Below are positions 9,550-18,507 of a stretch of 64,000 bases of DNA, piece after piece (position 1 is the first letter of the stretch; every line of letters starts with the position of its first letter). The DNA is taken from the NCBI GenBank assembly GCA_023460995.1, contig JAEWOE010000002.1, positions 91,920 through 155,919 on the forward strand, in the 5' to 3' direction. The position numbers and the translations under genes are program-made. Origin of the DNA: Bacillota bacterium. Lineage in GTDB: Bacteria > Bacillota_I > Bacilli_A > RF39 > UBA660. The notes beneath the pieces were generated by a model. That model saw nothing but the letters and a program-made list of their open reading frames with translations, did not search any database and was not told the DNA's origin.

Positions 9550-12180
9550 TTGGAAAAATATGTTTACGCCTTTAGTGAAGGCAACAGAGACATGCGCAAT
9601 TTATTAGGTGGTAAAGGTGCTAACTTAGCAGAAATGACTAGCATCGGGCTTCCAGTACCAAGGGGATTTACTATTACAACAGAAGCTTGTAATAAATACT
9701 ATGATTCTGGAAAAAAAATTGACGAAGAAGTTGAAAAACAAATTTTTGAACACTTAGCTGATCTTGAAAAAATAAGTGGTAAAAAATTTGGTGACAAGAA
9801 AAATCCACTTCTAGTTTCAGTAAGAAGTGGGGCAAGAGCATCTATGCCAGGTATGATGGATACTGTTCTTAATTTAGGTCTTACCGATGAAGTAGCAGTA
9901 GAATTTGCCAAAGAGACAGGAAACAAAAGATTTACATACGATTCATATCGTAGATTTATTCAAATGTTTGCTGATGTTGTTAAAGGATATCCAAAATCAT
10001 CATTCGAAAGAGTTCTTGATGAATTTAAAGAATCAAAAAATGCTAAATATGATACAGATTTAGATGAAAATGATATGTATGATATTACATTTAAATTTAA
10101 AGCAATTTATAAAGAACTAGCAAAGGAAGATTTTCCACAAGATCCTAAAGTTCAACTTATGGAAGCTGTTAAAGCAGTATTTAGATCTTGGATGAATGAT
10201 AGAGCAATTTATTATAGAAAAATGAATGATATACCAGCATCTTGGGGAACAGCAGTTAATGTTCAAGAAATGGTATATGGTAACTTAGGAGATGATTCTG
10301 GTACAGGTGTTGCCTTTACAAGAAATCCATCTACAGGTGAAAATAAATTATATGGCGAATATTTAATAAATGCTCAAGGAGAAGATGTTGTTGCAGGTAT
10401 AAGAACTCCACAATCTATTGAAACTCTTGAAAAAGTTATGCCTGAGGTATACAAAGAATTTGTTGAAACAGCAAATATTTTAGAAAAGCATTATAAAGAT
10501 ATGCAAGACATGGAATTTACAATTGAAAAAGGTAAATTATTCATGCTTCAAACAAGAAATGGTAAAAGAACTGCGCAAGCTGCAATTAAAGTAGCTGTTG
10601 ATTTATATGAAGATGGTATGTTAACAAAAGAAGAAGCTCTTCTTAAAGTTGAACCAAAACAATTAGATGGATTACTTCATCCAATGTTTGATACTAAAGC
10701 ATTAAAAGAAGCTAAAGTTATTGCAACAGGACTTGCGGCATCTCCAGGAGCTGGTACAGGAGAAATCTATTTCACAGCTGAAGATGTATCAGAAGCTAAA
10801 AAAGATGGAAAGAAATGTATTCTTGTTAGATTAGAAACATCACCAGAAGATATTCAAGGTATGAATGATGCTGAAGGTATATTAACTATTCGTGGTGGTA
10901 TGACAAGTCATGCTGCAGTAGTAGCACGTGGTATGGGTAGATGTTGTGTTTCTGGATGTGGTGAACTTACTATTAATGAAGAAGCTAAAACTTTAAAAAC
11001 AAAAGATGGTCAAGTATTTAAAGAAGGAGACTATATTTCATTAGATGGTTCAACTGGTAATGTATATGGTGTCCAAATTAAAACTGTAGAACCTGAAATA
11101 AGTGGTGATTTTGAAAAATTCATGAAATTAGTGGATGAAGTAAAAGTTCTTGGTGTAAGAGCAAATGCTGATACTCCAAAAGATGCTGCTACAGCTCATA
11201 GATATGGAGCAGAAGGAATTGGTCTATGTCGTACCGAGCATATGTTCTTTGAGGAAGATAGAATATTTGCATTCCGTCAAATGATTTCTTCAGAAACAGT
11301 AGAACAAAGAGAAGAAGCTCTTGAAAAAGTACTTCCATATCAAAGAAGTGACTTTGAAGGATTATTTAGAGAAATGGCTGGATTACCTGTTATAATTCGT
11401 TATTTGGATCCACCTTTACATGAATTTTTACCTCATACTGATGAAGAAATTAAACCACTTGCTAAAGCACTTGGTATGAGTTTTGAAGCATTAAAGACAA
11501 GAGTTGAATCATTAAAGGAATTTAATCCAATGATGGGACATCGTGGATGCCGTTTAGCAGTTACTTATCCAGAAATTGCTAGAATGCAAACAAGAGCAGT
11601 TATTGAAGCTGCAATCAATGTTCAAAAAGAAGGAAAGATAGTAATTCCTGAAATAATGATTCCACTTATTGGTGATGCAAATGAACTCAAATATGTAAAA
11701 GATATAGTTGTTGCAACTGCTGATGAAATAATTAAAAAAGAAAATGTTAAATTACATTATCAAGTAGGAACAATGATAGAGATACCTAGAGCTGCTCTAC
11801 TTGCTGATGAAATAGCTAAAGAAGCTGAATTCTTCAGTTTTGGTACAAATGATTTAACACAAATGACATTTGGTTTTTCAAGAGATGATGCTGGTAAATT
11901 CTTAAATGAATACTACAGCAAGGGAATTTTTGAAAACGATCCATTTGCTAAATTAGATCAAAATGGTGTAGGTAAATTAATTGAAATGTCTGCAAGACTT
12001 GGTAAGCAAGCAAGACCTGACATTCAACTTGGTATATGTGGTGAACATGGTGGGGAACCATCAAGTGTTGAATTCTGCCATAAAGTAGGATTAAACTATG
12101 TTTCATGCTCTCCATATAGAGTACCAATCGCAAGATTAGCTGCTGCACAAGCAAAAGCAAAAGAATTATTACAAAAATAA
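9550..12180 (+). CDS. ppdK: Pyruvate, phosphate dikinase
   Basis: Interconverts phosphoenolpyruvate, AMP and pyrophosphate with pyruvate, ATP and phosphate, often used for pyrophosphate-linked glycolysis in anaerobes. The 876 residues match family length. They begin with an ATP-grasp domain (KGANLAEMTSIGLPVP; SVRSGARASMPGMMDTVL). The phosphohistidine domain follows, with GGMTSHAAVVARGMGR holding the catalytic His. The C-terminal PEP-binding barrel carries GIGLCRTEHMF, GHRGCRLAV, FFSFGTNDLTQ and the active-site Cys in GICGEHGG. The start is TTG, since the only ATG nearby is out of frame; GAGGGA lies 9 bases upstream. It is a single-gene unit with its own terminator. Confidence 0.97.
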   Translation: MEKYVYAFSEGNRDMRNLLGGKGANLAEMTSIGLPVPRGFTITTEACNKYYDSGKKIDEEVEKQIFEHLADLEKISGKKFGDKKNPLLVSVRSGARASMPGMMDTVLNLGLTDEVAVEFAKETGNKRFTYDSYRRFIQMFADVVKGYPKSSFERVLDEFKESKNAKYDTDLDENDMYDITFKFKAIYKELAKEDFPQDPKVQLMEAVKAVFRSWMNDRAIYYRKMNDIPASWGTAVNVQEMVYGNLGDDSGTGVAFTRNPSTGENKLYGEYLINAQGEDVVAGIRTPQSIETLEKVMPEVYKEFVETANILEKHYKDMQDMEFTIEKGKLFMLQTRNGKRTAQAAIKVAVDLYEDGMLTKEEALLKVEPKQLDGLLHPMFDTKALKEAKVIATGLAASPGAGTGEIYFTAEDVSEAKKDGKKCILVRLETSPEDIQGMNDAEGILTIRGGMTSHAAVVARGMGRCCVSGCGELTINEEAKTLKTKDGQVFKEGDYISLDGSTGNVYGVQIKTVEPEISGDFEKFMKLVDEVKVLGVRANADTPKDAATAHRYGAEGIGLCRTEHMFFEEDRIFAFRQMISSETVEQREEALEKVLPYQRSDFEGLFREMAGLPVIIRYLDPPLHEFLPHTDEEIKPLAKALGMSFEALKTRVESLKEFNPMMGHRGCRLAVTYPEIARMQTRAVIEAAINVQKEGKIVIPEIMIPLIGDANELKYVKDIVVATADEIIKKENVKLHYQVGTMIEIPRAALLADEIAKEAEFFSFGTNDLTQMTFGFSRDDAGKFLNEYYSKGIFENDPFAKLDQNGVGKLIEMSARLGKQARPDIQLGICGEHGGEPSSVEFCHKVGLNYVSCSPYRVPIARLAAAQAKAKELLQK

Positions 12181-12205
12181 GAGAGTCGAAAAAACTCTCT
12201 TTTTC
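12181..12205 (+). terminator. Terminator of ppdK
   Basis: GAGAGT pairs with ACTCTC around a 7-base loop, then TTTTT; begins directly after the stop. Confidence 0.85.
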
Positions 12206-12234
12206 TTGACTATTTTTTTAACTTGTTATATTAT
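12206..12234 (+). promoter_or_regulatory. Promoter of the 12265 lipoprotein gene
   Basis: TTGACT (12206-12211), 17-base spacer, TATTAT (12229-12234). Confidence 0.75.
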
Positions 12235-12264
12235 ATTATTAGATGATATGGGAGGGTATAACAT

Positions 12265-13017
12265 ATGAAATTTAAAAACGGAAAGAAATTTTTAATGGTT
12301 TTATGTGCAGCTTTTATTCTAACGGGATGTGCTTCAAAAGATTTGAAAAATGCATATAATAAAATGAGTGTTGGGGATGGGAAGGACCAAATAAACGGTT
12401 ATTCATTAAGTATTAGACTATTTGGTTTATATAACGATGAAAAGGTTAATCAATCAATAAGAATTCAAAATTATTTAGGTGATAATTATAAAGTAGTTGA
12501 TTCAAGTAATGAAGAAATTACATATTATGTAGTTGATGGTAAGAAATTTAAATCAGTTGCTAAGGAAGCAAAAAATGTTGATGATGATTATAACACAAAT
12601 GGATTTCAAACAGGTTTTGATACTACTAAAACAGTTACTACTTATGAAGAAACTGATGATGTACCATTTGTTGATACTGATTTATACTTAACTAGTTTAA
12701 AATCAGCCAAAAAAATAAGTGATTCTTCAGAAGAAAAAATAGGTGATTTATCATATACTACTTATGAATATACAGTAGCTAAAAAGACAATGGTTAAGAT
12801 TTTAACTGGATCTGTTTTAAAAGATATAGAATTTAAAACTGATATTCCAGCAAAAGTATGGATTGATAGTGATGGATATGTATATAAAATAGAATATGAT
12901 TTAGCAAAAGGTATAGAATCTGAAAGTACTTTATCTTTGAATGTTTACTATAATGCTGTTAATAATTCAAATGAGATTAGTATTGATGAAGTAAATTTAC
13001 AAAATAGTGATAAATAA
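12265..13017 (+). CDS. Hypothetical secreted lipoprotein
   Basis: The 250-residue protein has a lipoprotein signal: charged start, hydrophobic stretch, then LTGC with the lipidated Cys at residue 22. The mature part is rich in beta-type segments, with no motif I recognise; its size and pattern resemble lipoproteins of the LolA/LppX-like fold, but that is a guess. It has its own promoter and terminator. GGGAGGG precedes the ATG by 8 bases. It is a probable client of the LspA encoded upstream. Confidence 0.8.
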   Translation: MKFKNGKKFLMVLCAAFILTGCASKDLKNAYNKMSVGDGKDQINGYSLSIRLFGLYNDEKVNQSIRIQNYLGDNYKVVDSSNEEITYYVVDGKKFKSVAKEAKNVDDDYNTNGFQTGFDTTKTVTTYEETDDVPFVDTDLYLTSLKSAKKISDSSEEKIGDLSYTTYEYTVAKKTMVKILTGSVLKDIEFKTDIPAKVWIDSDGYVYKIEYDLAKGIESESTLSLNVYYNAVNNSNEISIDEVNLQNSDK

Positions 13018-13042
13018 AATTGTATGAAAATACAATTTTTTT
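13017..13042 (+). terminator. Terminator of the 12265 lipoprotein gene
   Basis: AAATTGTA pairs with TACAATTT around TGAAAA, then T residues. Confidence 0.8.
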
Positions 13043-13059
13043 GTTTAATACGACAAATA

Positions 13060-13086
13060 TTGACTATTTTTTCTATTTGTTATATC
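13060..13086 (+). promoter_or_regulatory. Candidate promoter of the prepilin-LRR gene
   Basis: TTGACT (13060-13065) and TATATC (13081-13086). The spacer is only 15 bases, so this is tentative. Confidence 0.5.
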
Positions 13087-13117
13087 CTAAATATAGATTA
13101 GAATAGTAGGTATAAAT

Positions 13118-14806
13118 ATGAAAAATAAAATAGGTTTTACATTAATTGAATTACTTGCAATTATAGTTTTAATTGGTTTGATAGCGTTAGTTATAACTCC
13201 AAAAATAAAAGAAACTTTAACTAAACAAGAGATGAAATCGTTTGAAACAGGTGTTGAAGGAATAATAAAAGCAGTAAAACAAGATATTGTTAATAATTCT
13301 AGCTTTAATTCATCAACTTCTAACTATAGAGCATACTCTTATGGTGCAGATGGATTATATTTAACTGTCTCAGGAAATCAAGCGGTTGAATCTAGTGTAA
13401 GTATATCAGGTAATATAAAAAATGGTTTTGGCACAGTAATTGCCACAAATAATTCTGATATTATTTTGGCTGTACATGACGATAAATTTTGTGCTAAAAA
13501 AAGTGCTGATGATACAAATATTACAGTTGAAGAGTATACAGGGAGTTGCATAAATGACGAAATTAGTATTCCTGAAGTAACTTCATGTTATATTTATGAT
13601 ACTAACCCAGATGATACACTAACTATAACTGGATATAAATATGAGGATAGTACATGTTCAAAGGATCTAATCATTCCTAATAAAATTAATGGTAAAAAGG
13701 TATCGAAAATTGCGAATTTTGCTTTTGTTGATGCTGAAGTTATATTAGCTAGTTATATAGACTATGATGCTGAAGGAAATGAACATTGGTATGACGAATT
13801 TTTAGACAATATTCCTGATGGTAAAGATATTGTTTGGTTTGAGACTACGAATTTAGCTAATATTAATAGTAAATATTGTTATACTGATATGGATGAAGAA
13901 AATGAAGCTGATGTTGGATTAAGTTATATTCATACTGAAGGTGATGGATATTATGGTTGTGAATATGATTTTGCCCAGTTAGGTGATTTAGGAAAAAATA
14001 ATTACAATATTCAAAGTATTGATTTTTCTCATGCTACGGAGTTAACAGAGATACCTTTAGGTCTTGCTTTTAGTTCAACTATTTCTTCTATAAATATAGG
14101 TAGTTATATTTATAGCGTTAATTCCTTTGCTTTTGCAGATAATTTCATATCAAGTTTATCTATTCCAGCCAATATAACTTCAATAGGTACTTTTGCATTT
14201 TATGAAAATAATATTAATAGTTTAGATCTATCTTTGGCAACTTCCTTAAAAGATATAAAGGCCGGAGTTTTTGCTGGAAATATGTTAAATAACTTAACCA
14301 TAAAAAATTTAAATAATTTAGAAAGCATATCTGGTGGTGAATGGGGATCATTTGAAGAAAATTTTCTAACATCAGTTACGCTTGAAAACTTGCCCAATTT
14401 AACTAATATTGGTCAGTTTGGTGACTCATACGGACCATTTAATTATAATTCTATAACTTCGCTAACTCTTTCTAACTTACCTAATTTAACTACAATTGGT
14501 GCATGGGCATTTTATGATAATAAAATAGCTAGTTTGAACCTAGTAAATTCTCTTACTTCAATTGGGGAAGGCGCGTTTGCCGCCAATAATTTAACTAGTG
14601 TTACTATTCCATCTAATGTTACTGTAATCGATGATAAAGCTTTTGCTAAGTGTGGTTGTGGTGAAGGCTCAGATAATGCTGATTTAGTTGCAATTCAAAA
14701 TAAAACAGGAAGAAGTTTTGACTGGTCAAAAATTATAGGAGTTGGTAGTACAGCTACATGTTCATTTATAACTGGAACATGCAGTACTGTAAATATAACT
14801 GGATAA
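13118..14806 (+). CDS. Type IV prepilin-like protein with C-terminal leucine-rich repeats
   Basis: Residues 1-30 are a classical prepilin signal: MKNKIG, then FTLIELL with Glu at +5 and a continuous hydrophobic helix. A pilin-like stalk follows (31-150, EMKSFETGVEGIIKAVKQDI). From about 310 to 540 there are BspA-type (LRR_5) repeats with recurring units such as SLSIPANITSIGTFAF and LVNSLTSIGEGAF. Paired cysteines occur in between and at the end (CSFITGTC). The protein should be inserted in the membrane, processed by prepilin peptidase and displayed on the surface, perhaps as a tip adhesin. The 562-residue length is far above normal pilins. The ribosome site (AGTAGG) is weak. Confidence 0.85.
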   Translation: MKNKIGFTLIELLAIIVLIGLIALVITPKIKETLTKQEMKSFETGVEGIIKAVKQDIVNNSSFNSSTSNYRAYSYGADGLYLTVSGNQAVESSVSISGNIKNGFGTVIATNNSDIILAVHDDKFCAKKSADDTNITVEEYTGSCINDEISIPEVTSCYIYDTNPDDTLTITGYKYEDSTCSKDLIIPNKINGKKVSKIANFAFVDAEVILASYIDYDAEGNEHWYDEFLDNIPDGKDIVWFETTNLANINSKYCYTDMDEENEADVGLSYIHTEGDGYYGCEYDFAQLGDLGKNNYNIQSIDFSHATELTEIPLGLAFSSTISSINIGSYIYSVNSFAFADNFISSLSIPANITSIGTFAFYENNINSLDLSLATSLKDIKAGVFAGNMLNNLTIKNLNNLESISGGEWGSFEENFLTSVTLENLPNLTNIGQFGDSYGPFNYNSITSLTLSNLPNLTTIGAWAFYDNKIASLNLVNSLTSIGEGAFAANNLTSVTIPSNVTVIDDKAFAKCGCGEGSDNADLVAIQNKTGRSFDWSKIIGVGSTATCSFITGTCSTVNITG

Positions 14807-14831
14807 TAAAAAAAGAAGAAATTATTCTTCA
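14806..14831 (-). terminator. Terminator of the yigZ-like gene (minus strand)
   Basis: On the minus strand GAAGAA pairs with TTCTTC and is followed by a run of seven T. The plus strand lacks a T run here. Confidence 0.65.
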
Positions 14832-15412
14832 ATTAATATATCATTAGAAATATTAAATTCTATACAGTTAGAATTTAGTATTTCTTTTATTTTAGCCAGT
14901 TTTTCATTATTTATATCAAAAGAATATTTTATGTTTTGATCATATGTTTTATCCTTGATTTGAACATCTTTTAGTGTATTATCAATTAATTTTATTTTTT
15001 CATAATTAAAAACTATTGTAACTGTTTTACCACTTACTATCTTCTTAATTTTGGTTATTTTTATACATTCAGAAGCACTTTTTGAATAAGCTCTAACTAG
15101 ACCACCAGCACCTAATTTAATTCCACCAAAATATCTAATAACAATACATAATACATAATTTAAGTTATTATTTTCTAGTACGTTAAGTATCGGTAATCCA
15201 GCTGTACCACTAGGTTCACCATCATCACTAAATCTTTTTATATTATTTATTATATAACTATAGCAGTAGTGAGTAGCGTATTTGTATTCATGTTTTATGC
15301 TATCTAAGTATGTATATATATCATCTTCGTTATATATTTTTTTATATACACATATAAATTTTGATTTGCTTATTATTATTTCATTTTTAATATTTTCACT
15401 TATAGTGTACAT
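14822..15412 (-). CDS. yigZ: YigZ/IMPACT family protein
   Basis: The 196 residues carry the UPF0029 (IMPACT N-terminal) signatures: KSKFICVYKKI, FSDDGEPSGTAGLPIL and VIRYFGGIKLGAGGLVRAYS. A C-terminal ferredoxin-like DUF1949 half follows. Bacterial members are conserved (YvyE in Bacillus), but the molecular role is not firmly known; the eukaryotic relative IMPACT regulates the kinase GCN2. The gene is alone on the minus strand and is transcribed away from the 15490 gene. Confidence 0.9.
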   Translation of the reverse strand: MYTISENIKNEIIISKSKFICVYKKIYNEDDIYTYLDSIKHEYKYATHYCYSYIINNIKRFSDDGEPSGTAGLPILNVLENNNLNYVLCIVIRYFGGIKLGAGGLVRAYSKSASECIKITKIKKIVSGKTVTIVFNYEKIKLIDNTLKDVQIKDKTYDQNIKYSFDINNEKLAKIKEILNSNCIEFNISNDILIEE

Positions 15413-15428
15413 AAAATCACCTAAGTAG

Positions 15429-15457
15429 ATTATACATTATTAATATTTGAAAAACAA
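15429..15457 (-). promoter_or_regulatory. Promoter of the yigZ-like gene
   Basis: Minus-strand TTGTTT (15452-15457), 17-base spacer, TATAAT (15429-15434). Confidence 0.75.
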
Positions 15458-15464
15458 ATAGATA

Positions 15465-15473
15465 TGATATAAT
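15465..15473 (+). promoter_or_regulatory. Extended -10 promoter of the 15490 gene
   Basis: TGATATAAT, 16 bases before the ATG; divergent from the yigZ promoter. Confidence 0.6.
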
Positions 15474-15489
15474 ATCCCTAGGTGATATC

Positions 15490-16104
15490 ATGAAATATGG
15501 AATAAAAGGTTATGGAGATAATGAAGTAATAAAAAGTTTTAATGAAGCAAATAATAAAATTGAAGCCCTTATGTTAGATGGTAGTATTAAAACATATCCA
15601 ATAGATTCTAAAGAAGATATCAAGAATAAGCAAAGAGAACAGTCTATAGATTTTTCTTCTAATTATGAGTCTTACACACTTAGTTTAATATTTAGTATGA
15701 TGCTTATTGTATTAACTATTATTATAATTATAATGAGAGTTAGTATTATAGCTTTCGATGTTGCTATAAAGAATTTAGGACTAATTGGTATATCCCCATG
15801 GCTACTAGGTATGTATGCTATTGGTAATCCAATAATTAAAGTATGTAATAAGAAGTTAGTTAAAATTTATAAACCCAAAATTGAAAAAGCAGAAGAAAAA
15901 GGAAAACATGGTACATATTTAAAATATGAAAAGGAATATAAAAAAAGTGAAGTTAGTTTAAATAATATTGATAATTATTCAATAGAAGAATTAATAGAAA
16001 TTAAAGAAAAACTTTTGCAACTATCTAGTGAAATAGTAGTAGAGCAAAAAGATATAGAAAAACCAAAAGTTAAGGGATTAACTAGTAATAACAAACTTCG
16101 CTGA
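15490..16104 (+). CDS. Hypothetical membrane protein
   Basis: Not recognised. Of 204 residues, the first 55 are soluble and contain a beta-type repeat (KIEALMLDGSIKTYPI). Two membrane segments follow at about 58-82 and 90-108. The last 90 residues are Lys/Glu-rich and probably helical (EELIEIKEKLLQL). It ends 14 bases before uvrC, whose ribosome site lies in the gap, so it is probably the first gene of that operon. AGGTGAT is the ribosome site. Confidence 0.75.
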   Translation: MKYGIKGYGDNEVIKSFNEANNKIEALMLDGSIKTYPIDSKEDIKNKQREQSIDFSSNYESYTLSLIFSMMLIVLTIIIIIMRVSIIAFDVAIKNLGLIGISPWLLGMYAIGNPIIKVCNKKLVKIYKPKIEKAEEKGKHGTYLKYEKEYKKSEVSLNNIDNYSIEELIEIKEKLLQLSSEIVVEQKDIEKPKVKGLTSNNKLR

Positions 16105-16118
16105 AAGAGGTGATTTAT

Positions 16119-17888
16119 ATGGATTATATTAAGAAGAAATTAGCACTTGTTCCAAATGAACCAGGATGCTATCAAATGAAAAATAAAGATGGAATAATAA
16201 TATATGTAGGTAAAGCTAAAAAACTTAAGAATAGATTATCTTCATATTTTAGAGGTACACATACTGGCAAAACAGCTAAACTTGTTAGTGAAATAGTCAA
16301 CTTTGAATATATTGTGGTTGGTACTGAAACAGAGTCACTAGTATTAGAACTTAATTTAATTAAAAAATATGATCCAAAATATAATATATTACTTCGTGAT
16401 GACAAAACTTATCCATATATAGAATTAACTAATGAGAAAGTGCCTAAATTAGCAGTAGTTAGAAATGTTAATCGCAAGAGAAAAAATCAAACAAGATTAT
16501 TTGGACCTTATCCAAATGTTACAGCGGCAAGATACACAGTTAATTTACTTAATAGAATATATCCTTTAAAAAAATGTAATACTTTTCCTAAAAAACCATG
16601 TCTATATTATCATATAGGGCAGTGTTTAGGTTACTGTGCTATTGAGATACCTAGAGAACAAATAGTAGCCATGGAAAATGAGATACTTAGTTTCTTAAGA
16701 GGCAATGATGATATTGTTATAAAGAAACTCGAAAATGAAATGTATTTAGAAAGTAGTAAAATGAATTATGAAAAAGCAAAAGAGTTAAAGGAAATGCTTG
16801 ATTATATTAAAGTTACTATGGCAAGACAAAAAGTAGAAATTAATGATGTAACTGATCGTGACATTTTTGGATATTATACAAATAAAGGTTATATAAGTAT
16901 AACCGTTTTATTCATTCGTGGTGGTAAAATACTTGAAAGGCATTCTAAAATAATGCCTATGATAGATGAAGTTGAAGAAGAATTTAATAGATATATAGCT
17001 AAGTTTTATGAAAAAGATATTATTATGCCAAAAGAAATTTTAGGGCCTTCTATTACAGATTCAGAATTACTTGAGAATTATTTAGAATTGCCTGTTAGAA
17101 TACCTTTAAAGGGTACAAAGAAAAATTTAGTAGATATGGCAAGTGATAATGCTAAAGTTGTATTAAATGAAAAGTTTGAACTTATTAAAAGAGATGAAGA
17201 TAGAACTTCAAGTGCTAATGATGAACTTAAAAAGATACTAAATTTAGATACTCTAGATCGTATTGAGTTATTTGATAATTCTAATCTATTTGGTAGTTAT
17301 AATGTTTCAGGTATGGTTGTATTTGTTGATGGTAAGCCTAGTAAAAACGATTATCGTAAATTTAAAATTAGTATTGATAAGAATGATGACTATGGAACGA
17401 TGAGGGAAGTTATTTATCGTAGATATTATAGAGTTCTCGTAGATGACTTAAAGAAACCCGATTTAATTATTGTAGATGGTGGTTTAGGACAGATTAATAT
17501 AGCTAGAAGTGTAGTTGATAGTCTAGGTCTTAATATCCCTGTAGTAGGGCTTAAAAAAGATAATAAGCATACAACTGAAAGTCTTCTTGCAAAAGATCCT
17601 ATAATAGAAATTCCTATAGATAAAAAGAGTAATGTTTTCTATTATCTAGAAAGAATGCAAGATGAGGTTCATAATTTCACTATTAATTATCATAAGCAGT
17701 TAAGAAGTAAAGGTTCACTTGAAAGTATACTTGATAGTATTGATGGTATTGGTACTAAAAGAAGAAATGAGCTATTAAAAAAATACAAAACAATAACCAA
17801 ACTTAAAGAATTAACTAAAGTGCAGTTAGAAGAAATAATTCCTTCTAAAGTTGCTGAAAATTTAATAGAATTTTTAAATAATTATTAA
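16119..17888 (+). CDS. uvrC: Excinuclease ABC subunit C
   Basis: Makes the two incisions of nucleotide excision repair together with UvrA and UvrB. The 589 residues hold the GIY-YIG nuclease (IIIYVGKAKKLKNRLSSYF, about 20-95). A UVR motif for UvrB contact lies near 205-235 (SSKMNYEKAKELKEML). The UvrC RNase H-like domain (ELFDNSNLFG; LIIVDGGLGQI) is next, and the C-terminus is a helix-hairpin-helix pair (DSIDGIGTKRRNELLKKY). ATG 16119 is 5 bases after GAGGTGA; the GTG at 16110 lies in that site. UvrA and UvrB are not in the window. Confidence 0.96.
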   Translation: MDYIKKKLALVPNEPGCYQMKNKDGIIIYVGKAKKLKNRLSSYFRGTHTGKTAKLVSEIVNFEYIVVGTETESLVLELNLIKKYDPKYNILLRDDKTYPYIELTNEKVPKLAVVRNVNRKRKNQTRLFGPYPNVTAARYTVNLLNRIYPLKKCNTFPKKPCLYYHIGQCLGYCAIEIPREQIVAMENEILSFLRGNDDIVIKKLENEMYLESSKMNYEKAKELKEMLDYIKVTMARQKVEINDVTDRDIFGYYTNKGYISITVLFIRGGKILERHSKIMPMIDEVEEEFNRYIAKFYEKDIIMPKEILGPSITDSELLENYLELPVRIPLKGTKKNLVDMASDNAKVVLNEKFELIKRDEDRTSSANDELKKILNLDTLDRIELFDNSNLFGSYNVSGMVVFVDGKPSKNDYRKFKISIDKNDDYGTMREVIYRRYYRVLVDDLKKPDLIIVDGGLGQINIARSVVDSLGLNIPVVGLKKDNKHTTESLLAKDPIIEIPIDKKSNVFYYLERMQDEVHNFTINYHKQLRSKGSLESILDSIDGIGTKRRNELLKKYKTITKLKELTKVQLEEIIPSKVAENLIEFLNNY

Positions 17889-17915
17889 AAGAAGCAAAAT
17901 GATAATGCTTCTTTT
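17889..17915 (+). terminator. Terminator of uvrC
   Basis: AAGAAGCA pairs with TGCTTCTT, followed by TTT, immediately after the stop. Confidence 0.75.
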
Positions 17916-17956
17916 TCCTTTAGAATATGTGAAAATATGAAAATTTCATTATTCGT

Positions 17957-17986
17957 TTGAATATAAACATTTTAAAATGGTATACT
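17957..17986 (+). promoter_or_regulatory. Promoter of the 18009 gene
   Basis: TTGAAT (17957-17962), 18-base spacer, TATACT (17981-17986) preceded by TGG. Confidence 0.7.
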
Positions 17987-18008
17987 GTTTTAATTTGGAG
18001 GTGTTTTA

Positions 18009-18479
18009 ATGAAAAGAATGAAAGAAATAAGTGCTGATCAAGTATTAAGTTTACTATTTATTAGTCTTGGCAGTGATGCTTTGATAAACTTTAAAGATAT
18101 AGATAAGTTTTTTGACTTATTAAAAGAAATTAATGATAAATATAATTGTAATTGTAACTATTATTTTGGAATAAATATGCCTATGAATGGTAATTTTGAT
18201 GAAACATTATTTGAGGAAATAAATAGTGGTGAAAATGAAGGTAAATTAAAATTAGTTAAAATAGATAGATCTAAAAGAAGTGAAATTATTAAAGAAAAAA
18301 TGACTAAGCATATTATATCTTTAGCAGGAAAAGATAAGGAATTTATGAAAAGTATTAAATTAGCTATGAAGATTTATAATGAACAGTATAACCAAAACAA
18401 ACCATATCTTATTAATTCACAGAAGAATAATAAAAATCCCTTTTTAGAAAAGATAAAAGGGCTAGTTAAAACTAAGTGA
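18009..18479 (+). CDS. Hypothetical protein
   Basis: Not recognised. A 156-residue soluble protein with no signal peptide, predicted by eye as alpha/beta with an Ile/Lys-rich second half. A short NCNCNYYFG stretch holds two cysteines, but no complete metal motif is visible. GGAGGTG is a strong ribosome site 5 bases before the ATG. It lies 28 bases upstream of mutL, which has its own -10 element. Confidence 0.7.
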   Translation: MKRMKEISADQVLSLLFISLGSDALINFKDIDKFFDLLKEINDKYNCNCNYYFGINMPMNGNFDETLFEEINSGENEGKLKLVKIDRSKRSEIIKEKMTKHIISLAGKDKEFMKSIKLAMKIYNEQYNQNKPYLINSQKNNKNPFLEKIKGLVKTK

Positions 18480-18483
18480 ATCA

Positions 18484-18492
18484 TGTTATAAT
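18484..18492 (+). promoter_or_regulatory. Extended -10 promoter of mutL
   Basis: TGTTATAAT, 15 bases before the ATG. Confidence 0.55.
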
Positions 18493-18507
18493 TAGTTAGG
18501 TGATAAT

